Positions 25,401 through 32,050 of a stretch of DNA of 38,136 bases are shown in pieces; within the stretch, counting starts at the first letter, position 1; each line of letters opens with the position of its first letter. The DNA lies in the NCBI GenBank assembly GCA_029310945.1, contig JARJFC010000038.1, positions 1 through 38,136 of the forward strand. Direction: 5' to 3'. Under the pieces are notes generated by a model that saw only the letters and a list, made by a program, of their open reading frames with translations, searched no databases and was not told where the DNA came from. The stretch is from Leptospira sp. 96542 (GTDB lineage: Bacteria; Spirochaetota; Leptospiria; Leptospirales; Leptospiraceae). The position numbers and the translations under genes are program-made.

Positions 25401-25662
25401 TTTGGAATCCCTCCTTGGAGAAGCCGACGAAACCTTCGAAAAACTCTCTCAATTTTTGGACATTGTCCAGGGAGCCATGCAAAGTCCTGGTTCTAAAGAA
25501 AAATCTGACCGCAAAATGGCAACAAACCCCCTTGTCGAGAGAAAAAGAGCCACAATCCTCAGTTTGCATGACAACTACCAGTGGTCTTCTGAGGCAATTA
25601 GTGAAAAATTAAATATTGAAAAATCCCTTGTGGATACCATCCTCGGAGTGAGAAAGAAATAA
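22432..25662 (+). CDS. Giant membrane-anchored coiled-coil protein with HTH-like C-terminus
   Basis: The 1076-residue protein begins with one hydrophobic segment (about 4-20), then is almost continuous Glu/Lys/Ser/Leu heptad-type coiled coil from about 22 to 1015. The final 40 residues change character: ERKRATILSLHDNYQWSSEA, then ISEKLNIEKSLVDTIL. They look like a helix-turn-helix of the sigma-region-4/LuxR type. Long coiled-coil proteins of this sort are characteristic of spirochaetes and may be cytoskeletal. It is not the 24-kDa Scc protein described in Leptospira, which is much shorter. A DNA-binding end plus a membrane end would let it tether the nucleoid to the envelope (inference). The histone-like gene follows 18 bases later. 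No strong ribosome site precedes the ATG. Confidence 0.85.
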   Translation: MGLEVFLLPFLASVAVTIGLRRLDKSNTKLSQLKRYATKLTDEIHGIALQKIQLVKDAGIDLDILVKQSRKVAEEIQTLGSESRDLFEKIRASKDYLSSLSGEMNQIQELSAQVRREKQFMEEGLNQINSHKRELRDVSEDVTNLHSESLSLIDSFQSKLNERSDEILQSVAQKMVELETILESKSDYLDNSLSRIAETAREKLLSHADVMVSETAGRLDHARREMDNLLDSMKQAQGDVDSKLTQFEDTSSLLSEKVDKFDERIEEKYQRASGKIEEKVNLLEKKIAERFDSIFDQVSHTKDSFMKGLSQETDAIKREIEDLSLETLSKRDDIINETRRQADGINQTIIQFQEKYLEAENKLLRQADIRKQELIREIEAFSEEFHRISEDLKEEASSLKKSALQELKDFDRELDSVRSNQETVIKTSLFELRKELEERMNSDFKIQKSEMESDLENLGEQVKELNETISAQTKDVDEYVDELKSALRESAREILESAEEKAKESEEIVLEKIRIANANLEQFVSKWEDQLGNMREDQNDSVDRLQDRLKEIHIEGSDLLSEFQNEFQKAKSSLEIFVDSKTKENIQKIEDESRLAHSEVERILKHLEESGESFFNLQEEKMDRLNETIDTKISHQLTKLLDKGNIQLGQLEDKISNHLNTVRRNLEESIKRSKEESKKQIETYQKDYEKSFKEIAKESQDFLKDSLDRFHDLKFEIKNGLEELNDTKEETLTSFKEDMESLKEEILTLSSELETVKEHSELFINAKQIADESNRAVEEISGALRELEKVKPDLSEYKKAILEFSEIQSEISENLEILKESEFKTEDLDKQIQILASNLVHVTETLNGFGESLTGLGVIEERVSKLTTEQAKIETFLSSLQESQDSVYHLVGNLESQKLNARELQARLDILDREIEVVEAREKELNESIRKAENRTSFLVEREAQMDSVERKFDKIEELLGDLSDRHRQILTLQKRLEDLKDSSKETKEDLESLLGEADETFEKLSQFLDIVQGAMQSPGSKEKSDRKMATNPLVERKRATILSLHDNYQWSSEAISEKLNIEKSLVDTILGVRKK

Positions 25663-25680
25663 AACACCCCCGAGGTAATC

Positions 25681-25884
25681 ATGTCCGAAGAACAAAACGA
25701 ATCAACTTCCAAAGAATCCCTAATTGTGACGTCAAAGGTAAAGGCCTACATCAAAAGTAAGGGGTTTATGACCTCTGGTGACGCCATTGAAGGAATCAAC
25801 GAAGAGATCTACCGTCTGATTGACAAGGCCTGTGAAAGAACTTCTTCCAACAAGAGGACAACCGTTCGTTCTACAGATTTTTAG
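25681..25884 (+). CDS. Bacterial histone-fold DNA-binding protein (HBb-like)
   Basis: The 67-residue protein, preceded by a clear GAGGT site, matches the pattern of short bacterial histones. It has a first helix with TSKVKAYIKSK (17-27), a GxxTSGD turn, and a long central helix (about 34-56). It ends with KRTTVRSTDF (58-67), whose R-T pair and final Asp correspond to the RxTxxxxD loop-clamp of histones, with only a stub of the third helix. Such proteins have been described as abundant nucleoid components in Bdellovibrio (HBb, Bd0055) and in Leptospira. The N-terminal 15 residues are a disordered acidic tail. It lies between the coiled-coil gene and map, with gaps of 18 and 3 bases. Confidence 0.8.
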   Translation: MSEEQNESTSKESLIVTSKVKAYIKSKGFMTSGDAIEGINEEIYRLIDKACERTSSNKRTTVRSTDF

Positions 25885-25887
25885 TCC

Positions 25888-26640
25888 GTGATTTACATCA
25901 AAAATAAATCAGAAATCGAAAAGATGAGGAAGGCGGGGATATTCGCCGCCGAACTCCTCACCTACCTAGAGCCCTTTGTCAAACCAGGGGTCTCTACCCT
26001 GGAACTCAACGACATCGCCGAAGCCTTTACCAAAAAGAACGGGCATCGCTCCGCTCCACTTGGGTACAAAGGTTTTCCAAAATCCATTTGTTCCTCTATC
26101 AACGAAGTGGTCTGCCATGGAATTCCCAAAAAGGAGGACGTGGTCAAAGAGGGTGACATCATCAACTTGGATGTTTCCCCCATTGTGGATGGATACATTG
26201 GCGATACCTCACGCACCTTTGTGGTGGGCAAAACAAATCCAGAAGCAGAAAAACTCGTTGCCGACACGGAAAAAGCCATGTGGATTGGGATCGAACAGGT
26301 GAAACCAGGGAACCGCATTGATGACATTGGTAACGCCATCGACGACTTTCTCACCCCACTCGGGTATGGGATTGTACGTGACCTAATGGGTCACGGTGTG
26401 GGGCGGAATTTCCATGAAGAACCGCAAGTCCCCCATTTTCGTTCTCCCAGAAAACTAGCCAAAATCGAACCTGGGATGATCTTCACCGTAGAACCAATGG
26501 TCAATTTAGGAACTTGGGAAGTGAATTTTGATCGGGCCGACAAATGGACGGTGCGAACCAAAGACGGCAAATGGTCGGCTCAGTTTGAACACACAGTTCT
26601 TGTGACAGACAGCGGTTACGAGATTCTAACAAAAATATAA
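25888..26640 (+). CDS. map: Methionine aminopeptidase, type I
   Basis: It removes the initiator methionine from nascent proteins. The 250-residue pita-bread enzyme starts with GTG at 25888, three bases after the histone-like stop. All metal ligands are present: D95 (NLDVS), D106 (GDTSRTF), H169 (GHGVG), E202 (FTVEP) and E234 (QFEHT). The substrate-pocket H77 (VCHGIP) is there too. There is no N-terminal zinc-finger extension. The base composition is higher in G+C than that of the NadR operon (29 of 60 in the row from 26041). Confidence 0.95.
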   Translation: MIYIKNKSEIEKMRKAGIFAAELLTYLEPFVKPGVSTLELNDIAEAFTKKNGHRSAPLGYKGFPKSICSSINEVVCHGIPKKEDVVKEGDIINLDVSPIVDGYIGDTSRTFVVGKTNPEAEKLVADTEKAMWIGIEQVKPGNRIDDIGNAIDDFLTPLGYGIVRDLMGHGVGRNFHEEPQVPHFRSPRKLAKIEPGMIFTVEPMVNLGTWEVNFDRADKWTVRTKDGKWSAQFEHTVLVTDSGYEILTKI

Positions 26641-26704
26641 TACAAAAAATGCTTGTCCAATCCCGAATCTGGACGAGTCTAAAGAGAAGACTACCGAGGT
26701 ATTT

Positions 26705-26839
26705 ATGAAATCACTCACACTACTTTTGAGCGTGTTATTTTTGACTGCGAGCCTTTCTGCTTTCTGTCCAGGCAATGAAAAAAGATCCGCATGCCCAGGT
26801 CATGATAAACTTATTGAATGTCCAAACGACGGGAAATAA
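26705..26839 (+). CDS. 44-residue secreted cysteine-rich peptide
   Basis: This short gene has a good ribosome site (CGAGG, 6 bases before ATG 26705). The product starts with a textbook signal peptide (MKSLTLLLSVLFLTASLSAF) and leaves a mature part of about 24 residues with three cysteines in CPG, CPGH and CP contexts. The first cysteine (C21) directly follows the signal, so it may be lipidated, but the preceding Phe is unusual for a lipobox. A histidine beside the second Cys suggests metal binding. It lies between map and a response-regulator gene. No family recognised. Confidence 0.55.
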   Translation: MKSLTLLLSVLFLTASLSAFCPGNEKRSACPGHDKLIECPNDGK

Positions 26840-26854
26840 ATTTTTAGATTCTGT

Positions 26855-27250
26855 ATGTCCAAAGCCATTCTTTTTGTAGATGATGAACAAATCATCTTGA
26901 TGAGCCTCAAATCCCAACTGAAAAAACATTTTGGCAATGAATACCGTTATGAAACTGCGCAAAATACAGAAGAAGCTTGGTCTATCATCGAAGAATTGGC
27001 AGAGGAAGGCATAAACATCCTCATCATCATTTCGGATTGGCTTATGCCCAACCAGCGGGGAGATGAGTTTCTGCGTGACGTTCATAAATCCTATCCCCAA
27101 ATCAAAAAGATCATCATCTCAGGTCATATTGATGAAAACTCACTCAATAAATTAAAAGGTGAGGTCAACCTCCATAGTTTTTTAAACAAACCATGGTCTG
27201 AATCAGACCTCATTAAAAAAGTAGAAGACGCCATCGCAAAGATTGCCTAG
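26855..27250 (+). CDS. Single-domain response regulator (receiver only)
   Basis: The 131-residue protein is one CheY-like receiver and nothing else. The acidic pocket is D9-D10, the phospho-acceptor D61 (SDWLMP), the switch residue S89 (IISG) and the lysine K112 (NKPW). No output domain follows and no histidine kinase gene is adjacent, so its partner lies elsewhere. The NKPW ending resembles receivers found with HD-GYP or hybrid kinase systems. It is 15 bases after the small secreted peptide gene and 20 bases before thiM; the ribosome site is weak. Confidence 0.9.
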   Translation: MSKAILFVDDEQIILMSLKSQLKKHFGNEYRYETAQNTEEAWSIIEELAEEGINILIIISDWLMPNQRGDEFLRDVHKSYPQIKKIIISGHIDENSLNKLKGEVNLHSFLNKPWSESDLIKKVEDAIAKIA

Positions 27251-27270
27251 GTTTCCAATGGAACCTGGAA

Positions 27271-28074
27271 ATGTCTAAACAAATCATACAAAATACTATC
27301 GACGACCTTACAAAACTGAGAGAAATCTCACCTTTAGTTCATAATATTACAAACTATGTTGTAATGAACAATACTGCCAATGCCCTACTTGCCATCGGCG
27401 CATCACCTATCATGGCACATGCGATTGAAGAAGTAGAAGAGATGGTGACCATTTGTTCGGCAACGGTAATCAACATTGGAACCCTTTCTGAACCTTGGAT
27501 CCAATCCATGGAAAAGGCTGCATCCAAAGCAACTTCCTTAAAAAAACCACTTATCCTCGATCCAGTGGGTGCCGGTGCAAGTAACTTGCGCAATTCGGCC
27601 ATCAAACGGATCTTAAATGCAGGATCACCAACCATCATTCGGGGCAATGCTTCTGAAATTCTATCCACACTTTCTTCATCAGGAAAAACAAAAGGTGTGG
27701 ATGCAACTGACTCATCCGAATCTGCCATTGAAACTGGCAAGTCGCTTGCAGGGGTTACTCGCGGAACAGTTGTGATCTCTGGTGTTACCGATTATATCCT
27801 CAACCAAAACCAAAAATCCCTCATCCAAAATGGTGATGCACTCATGACAAAGGTAACTGGGCTCGGGTGTACGGCCTCTAGCCTTTGTGGTGCCTTTGCC
27901 GCAGTCCAAACTGACAGTTTTCGTGCGGCCACCTCGGCCATGGCGGTAATGGGCATAGCAGGTGAGATGGCAGTTGCAAAAACCAAAAGCCCTGGTAGTT
28001 TCCAAATCGCATTTTTGGATGCTCTGTACGAATTGAACGCAGACCAAATCCAAAAACACCTCAAAGGTGAATAA
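27271..28074 (+). CDS. thiM: Hydroxyethylthiazole kinase
   Basis: It phosphorylates 4-methyl-5-hydroxyethylthiazole in the thiamine salvage route. The 267-residue ribokinase-fold protein has the family N-terminus (PLVHNITNYVVMNNTANALLA, shown here without its ends), DPVGAGAS near 91-98, RGNASEI near 124-130 and the nucleotide/substrate loop TGLGCTASSLCGAFAA near 195-210 with its conserved cysteine. It overlaps thiE by 8 bases. No ThiD gene and no TPP riboswitch are adjacent: only 20 bases separate it from the preceding gene. Confidence 0.93.
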   Translation: MSKQIIQNTIDDLTKLREISPLVHNITNYVVMNNTANALLAIGASPIMAHAIEEVEEMVTICSATVINIGTLSEPWIQSMEKAASKATSLKKPLILDPVGAGASNLRNSAIKRILNAGSPTIIRGNASEILSTLSSSGKTKGVDATDSSESAIETGKSLAGVTRGTVVISGVTDYILNQNQKSLIQNGDALMTKVTGLGCTASSLCGAFAAVQTDSFRAATSAMAVMGIAGEMAVAKTKSPGSFQIAFLDALYELNADQIQKHLKGE

Positions 28075-28696
28075 AATTTTTGGCCCCTATCTGGTAACAG
28101 ATTCGGGGCTTTGTCTCCACCATAGTTTAGAAGATGTGGTACGCCTCTCTGCCCTTGGTGGTGTGAAGTTAGTGCAACTGAGAGAAAAAGATAAAAACAC
28201 CCGAGAGTTTTTGGAATTAGCAAAAAAACTAATCGAAGTTTTGCGTCCATTCCATGTTCCACTCATCATCAATGATAGGCTTGATATAACACTTATTTCT
28301 GGAGCCGATGGAATCCACTTGGGTCAATCCGACCTTCCTCATACGGAAGCAAGGAGATTTCTTGGACAAAATAAAATCATCGGTCTATCCATTGAAAAAA
28401 AAGATGACCTTATCAATTTAGAAAATGCGGATGCGCTGGATTATTTGGGAGTTTCACCCGTGTTTTCCACTCCCACGAAAACCGACACAAAAACCCCTTG
28501 GGGTTTAGACGGACTTCGTTGGGCGAGAAGAAACACCAAACTTCCGCTTGTTGCGATTGGAGGTATCAATGAATCCAATGCAAAAGAGGTCATCCAAGCT
28601 GGCGCAGATTCCATCGCCGTTGTGAGTTACTTATGTTCGGCAAAAGACCCTAAATTCAATGCAGAAACATTGAATTCATGTTTCTCCAAACGATAA
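28067..28696 (+). CDS. thiE: Thiamine phosphate synthase
   Basis: It joins HMP diphosphate and thiazole phosphate to thiamine phosphate, using the product of ThiM. The 209-residue TIM-barrel protein shows QLREKDK near 37-43 (diphosphate-binding Arg/Lys), IINDRLDI near 66-73, GIHLGQSDLP near 82-91, YLGVSPVFSTPTKTDT near 126-141 and the phosphate-binding VAIGGINES near 165-173. The start is GTG at 28067, inside the end of thiM, so the two are translationally coupled. Confidence 0.94.
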   Translation: MNKIFGPYLVTDSGLCLHHSLEDVVRLSALGGVKLVQLREKDKNTREFLELAKKLIEVLRPFHVPLIINDRLDITLISGADGIHLGQSDLPHTEARRFLGQNKIIGLSIEKKDDLINLENADALDYLGVSPVFSTPTKTDTKTPWGLDGLRWARRNTKLPLVAIGGINESNAKEVIQAGADSIAVVSYLCSAKDPKFNAETLNSCFSKR

Positions 28697-28709
28697 ACAT
28701 TACCTAACT

Positions 28710-29786
28710 TCAATGAGAAGTCATTTCTTCAAACCCTTTGTATCCAATGCGATTTAGGCGAATTTTAGATCTCTGGAGGCGAGAGATCCAATCACTTGGA
28801 CACGGGTTTTCATCCAAGCTGAAAATTGGTTTCTCTGAGAGGACGGATGCATCACATGTAAAATCCTTCAGATTGACTGAAAAATAAACCGAAAGAAATT
28901 TTGCCGTTATACTTTCTCTTTTTACAGGACCAAAACTGAGAGAATCATATGAATCGTTCCGATTGTCCCCCATTAAAAAATATTCATTTTCTTTGAGTTT
29001 GATTTCTTTTCCTAAGTTTAAAAAAAGATTTTGGTATTTTTCATTTTTACCGTTGAATGTATTATAAACTACATTTCCGATTTGTTCTCGCATAACAGTG
29101 ATACCCGACATATTTAAATCGATATCATCTTTTGAATACGGATTCAAAATCGGGTTTTGTTTTAAATCTTCTCCGTTCAAACGAATTTGCAAATAATTAA
29201 AACCTTCGGGGTGTGTCTTTGTTTTGACCTCAATTGTGTCCCCTGGAATTGCGACCACTCGTTTGATAAATTCTCTACCTTCATTATCACCAAGTTCCGT
29301 TCGGAAACCGACAAAATCACCATGTTTGATGTCGAATTCTGTTCGCCGTAAATAAAAGTATTCTAACTTTCGGAGGGAGGGTTCGGAAGATCCGCTCACT
29401 ATTGATCTAACATCAATGGTATACAATCGTAAATGAGAACGCAAATAATCTTCAGCAAAGTATAAAACTAAACTAATCGATGTAAGGATAAAAAAATTCG
29501 CTACCTTGCCGAAGCTAGTTAACGTTGGTCGTAAAGGATAGGTTCTGGCACTTTGAATGGTATAATAAATGACAAGAGAAAACAAAATAACGAAGGAAAA
29601 AAATTGAATAAAAATAAGTAAAAAAGGAATTTCTAAAAAACTAACAAAATAAAGAATTAGATAATAAGGGATCAAAAGTAAAAACGCAAATGAAAATAGT
29701 AAGAACATTTTAAAGTCGTTATAAACAACAAACCCATACGGCAAAGCTAACAAATTGAGCATTATACTTAGAATTTTTTTTCTCAT
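28710..29786 (-). CDS. lepB: Signal peptidase I
   Basis: It cleaves signal peptides from exported proteins on the outer face of the cytoplasmic membrane. ATG 29786 with AAGGAT upstream gives 358 residues. The first 110 residues contain several hydrophobic helices, more than the two of E. coli LepB. The catalytic region then follows. The serine is S133 in SGSSEPSL (the usual SGSMEPTL, with the Met replaced by Ser134). The lysine is K175 in FIKRVVAIPGD, and box E is GDNRNDSYDSLSFGPV. The dyad is intact, so it should be active. It faces thiE tail to tail, 13 bases apart. Confidence 0.92.
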   Translation of the reverse strand: MRKKILSIMLNLLALPYGFVVYNDFKMFLLFSFAFLLLIPYYLILYFVSFLEIPFLLIFIQFFSFVILFSLVIYYTIQSARTYPLRPTLTSFGKVANFFILTSISLVLYFAEDYLRSHLRLYTIDVRSIVSGSSEPSLRKLEYFYLRRTEFDIKHGDFVGFRTELGDNEGREFIKRVVAIPGDTIEVKTKTHPEGFNYLQIRLNGEDLKQNPILNPYSKDDIDLNMSGITVMREQIGNVVYNTFNGKNEKYQNLFLNLGKEIKLKENEYFLMGDNRNDSYDSLSFGPVKRESITAKFLSVYFSVNLKDFTCDASVLSEKPIFSLDENPCPSDWISRLQRSKIRLNRIGYKGFEEMTSH

Positions 29787-29800
29787 ACAAAGATCCTTTT

Positions 29801-30763
29801 TTATTTTCTTGGTTCGACGATACCATTCCAGTTTCTGTTCCAAACATCCACTCCAATTCTTTCTATGGGTGAATTTTTAAATAGCGATTCAAATTCAGTT
29901 TCCAAAAACTCTTTTTTATCCCAAAATGAATTGTCTTTCCAAAATTTTCTGGGAAGTAACGCAGGGTCATCCGTTTCCACACCATTGCGCATAGCTACAT
30001 TCAAATTCCAGGGACAGACTTCTTGGCAGAGATCGCAACCATATACCCAATTGTGAAGGTCTGGGTTTTCTAAGTTAACTTTTTTTCGATCCTCTATGGT
30101 TTGATAGGAAATGCATTTTCTAGCATCTAACTTATATTCCTCGAGGGCATTTGTGGGACAAATATCCAAACAACGTCTACAACTCCCACAGTGATCGGTC
30201 ATCTTACTTTCTTCCGGATTCAAATCCATATCGGTGAGAATGGTCGATATAAAAAAATAGGATCCAAGTTTTGGGTGGATGATGTTCGTATTTTTTCCCT
30301 GCCAACCAATGCCTGCTTGTTTTGCCAAAACCTTTTCGGCAATGGGCAAACTATCGACCGATTGGCGAAACTTAAAACTGGGATACCTTTCTTTTAAGAT
30401 TTTTATGATATGCTGTCCCTTTTCTCTCAACACCAAATGGTAATCATCACCAAGAGCGTATCTGGAAATTTTACTGGGAAGACTTTGTAATAAGGTTTCA
30501 GATTGGTTCGACCTATACACATATCCTAAAACCACCACAGACACTGGCTCGAAACCCAAATGTTTAAATTCATTTCGGATCTCTTTGGCCCTATCCTTTG
30601 CAAACCAATCCATGGTTCCGTGTTTTCCAGACTTAATCCAATCTTCCAATCGTTCGATATCCTCTGGAGGCAAATTGGGTCTTGTAAAACCCACGAGAGA
30701 AAACCCAAAACCTTCACAAATGGTTTTGATTTCTAACTGGGTGTTTTTAAGTTTTGTAGACAT
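29801..30763 (-). CDS. queG: Epoxyqueuosine reductase
   Basis: It makes queuosine in tRNA by reducing epoxyqueuosine with a cobalamin and two [4Fe-4S] clusters. The 320-residue protein carries the ferredoxin-like cysteine sets CGSCRRCLDICP and CDLCQEVCPW. Upstream it has the family motifs EKVLAKQAGIGWQGKN and GTMDWF. The start at 30763 is the natural N-terminus of the family; its ATG lies in a CATG palindrome shared with the start codon of the divergent gene at 30762. No ribosome site is visible at that start. The signal peptidase gene follows 14 bases downstream. Confidence 0.93.
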   Translation of the reverse strand: MSTKLKNTQLEIKTICEGFGFSLVGFTRPNLPPEDIERLEDWIKSGKHGTMDWFAKDRAKEIRNEFKHLGFEPVSVVVLGYVYRSNQSETLLQSLPSKISRYALGDDYHLVLREKGQHIIKILKERYPSFKFRQSVDSLPIAEKVLAKQAGIGWQGKNTNIIHPKLGSYFFISTILTDMDLNPEESKMTDHCGSCRRCLDICPTNALEEYKLDARKCISYQTIEDRKKVNLENPDLHNWVYGCDLCQEVCPWNLNVAMRNGVETDDPALLPRKFWKDNSFWDKKEFLETEFESLFKNSPIERIGVDVWNRNWNGIVEPRK

Positions 30764-31145
30764 GGCAGAGTGGGATAAATTTGATCTTACAATCATTGCG
30801 GATAAATTGCCAACCCATTTGTTATCCAATCTGGATTTGGCAAAAACAAAGTTCGAAAAAATTGCGGAGGAATTGGTTTTGGACAAAAACCTTCCGAAAC
30901 TTTTAAAACAAGGAATCTATTTTGCCCTCTTTCAAACTGTCCTTCGTTTGGTGGCGCGAAACACAGACCCAACACTACCTGAAATTTTGCCAGAATACAA
31001 AAGACTCATCGAAGAAGTGAGTTTGGCCTATCATAGCCTCAAACCAAACGGGGAGTCAAATTGGTTGGACGAATGTATACAATTTGGAGATAAAAGTGCT
31101 TACCATTGGGAATGGAAACATTTTGATTCGCACGAACTTTTTTAA
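30762..31145 (+). CDS. Hypothetical 127-residue protein divergent from queG
   Basis: The ATG at 30762 overlaps the queG start by two bases in the palindrome CATG. The frame is open further upstream, but only antisense to queG. The product is soluble, acidic and helical, with KFEKIAEELVLDKNLPKLLK (about 29-48) and a tryptophan-rich C-terminus (HWEWKHFDSHELF). There is no internal Met for a shorter start. I recognise no family. It has no clear Shine-Dalgarno, which together with the overlap suggests a leaderless or unusual translation start. Confidence 0.65.
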   Translation: MAEWDKFDLTIIADKLPTHLLSNLDLAKTKFEKIAEELVLDKNLPKLLKQGIYFALFQTVLRLVARNTDPTLPEILPEYKRLIEEVSLAYHSLKPNGESNWLDECIQFGDKSAYHWEWKHFDSHELF

Positions 31146-31275
31146 TTCACTTTCATTCGAAAATATATCTGCCAAAAAGGTGAACTTTCTTTCGCTTTTT
31201 TTTGCATTCTTTACGCATTTATCATTCCAAACACAATAATAATTCTCTTTAAACAATGGTGATTGAGGAAAGAGT

Positions 31276-31686
31276 ATGATACTGCAAATGGATAATATTT
31301 TTATAATGAACAAATTCATATCGTTAAACACTAAGGTGTGTTTTTCGGTGTCTCTCTGGAGGAAAAATATTCTAAAACAAAAGATTATTACTTTTGGAAA
31401 CATCGCAAATTATTTGGATCACTTAGTTGTAATTTATAAAACCATTGAAACTAATTACAATCCCATTCATCTCCACCAAACAAACTGCCATCAAAATCAC
31501 AAAACTCCACTGGTTCGCATCCAAGGTAAAGTCAGTTTGCAAAGTTTGCATCATCTTGAAACAATGGCTTCTTTTTATCGTGTGTCTCGAAATCAAATGT
31601 TTCGCATTTTGTTTGAGTTGGATATTTCCAAAAGCCCACCCCCATATTCAAATTTTATGGTCTTTTGGTTTCCAGAATTTGCCTGA
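31276..31686 (+). CDS. DUF1564-like small protein (Leptospira-specific family)
   Basis: ATG 31276 is preceded by GAGGAAAGAG, a good ribosome site. The 136-residue product has a C-terminal segment (about 83-116) reading KVSLQSLHHLETMASFYRVS, then RNQMFRILFELD. This resembles the helix pair that DUF1564 proteins share (typically a serine-tryptophan-leucine start, then GVSRCxxFxxLLxLD). Leptospira genomes carry many DUF1564 copies, some linked to toxin-antitoxin-like or mobile contexts. The N-terminal half looks weakly conserved, so a decaying copy is possible. Its end overlaps the convergent thioesterase gene by 32 bases. Confidence 0.5.
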   Translation: MILQMDNIFIMNKFISLNTKVCFSVSLWRKNILKQKIITFGNIANYLDHLVVIYKTIETNYNPIHLHQTNCHQNHKTPLVRIQGKVSLQSLHHLETMASFYRVSRNQMFRILFELDISKSPPPYSNFMVFWFPEFA

Positions 31687-32050
31687 TACCGCTAGGAATT
31701 TTTTCTTTTACACCCAACCTATAATTAAAATAAACCTGTACTGACTTTGCCTTTACAAACACTCTTTCTGAATTTTTTTCACAGATCTCATAACTGAACT
31801 CCCATGATGTGGTTCCGATTTTTGAAACCCAAACTTTCACAAATATCTCCATACCTGGCAAAACCGAAGCCAACAAATCCATTTCTAACCGAGCAAGGAC
31901 AAAAGGAATGTCCTCTAAGTCTTTTACCACGAAATTTTGATTACAAAACTCAACTCTGGCGATTTCTAAATAGGCCGTATAACTGGAATTATTGACCCTT
32001 CGCATCGGATCCATATCATTAAAACGTGTTTGGATGGGTACTTTTAACAT
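31655..32050 (-). CDS. Acyl-CoA thioesterase, 4HBT hot-dog fold (YbgC/FadM-like)
   Basis: A 131-residue single hot-dog domain. The active-site segment reads TRFNDMDPMRRVNNSSYTAY (residues 8-27). It keeps the catalytic Asp (D12 or D14) and the VNN turn, but the usual GH before VNN is RR. The rest (VEFCNQ, FVLARLEMDLLASVLPG, GTTSWEFSYEI) is normal for the family. It hydrolyses short to medium acyl-CoA thioesters; the substrate is unknown. An AGGTGA ribosome site precedes the ATG. Confidence 0.88.
   Translation of the reverse strand: MLKVPIQTRFNDMDPMRRVNNSSYTAYLEIARVEFCNQNFVVKDLEDIPFVLARLEMDLLASVLPGMEIFVKVWVSKIGTTSWEFSYEICEKNSERVFVKAKSVQVYFNYRLGVKEKIPSGIRQILETKRP

Noticed and set aside
27251..27270. 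TPP riboswitch upstream of thiM
   Set aside because: Only 20 bases separate thiM from the response-regulator gene, too short for a riboswitch, and no THI-box core motif is seen further upstream.
31056..31403. 115-codon minus-strand frame across the 31146-31275 gap
   Set aside because: It is antisense to parts of the two plus-strand genes, lacks a ribosome site and reads as Lys/Phe-rich junk; the plus-strand gene with GAGGAAAGAG is preferred.
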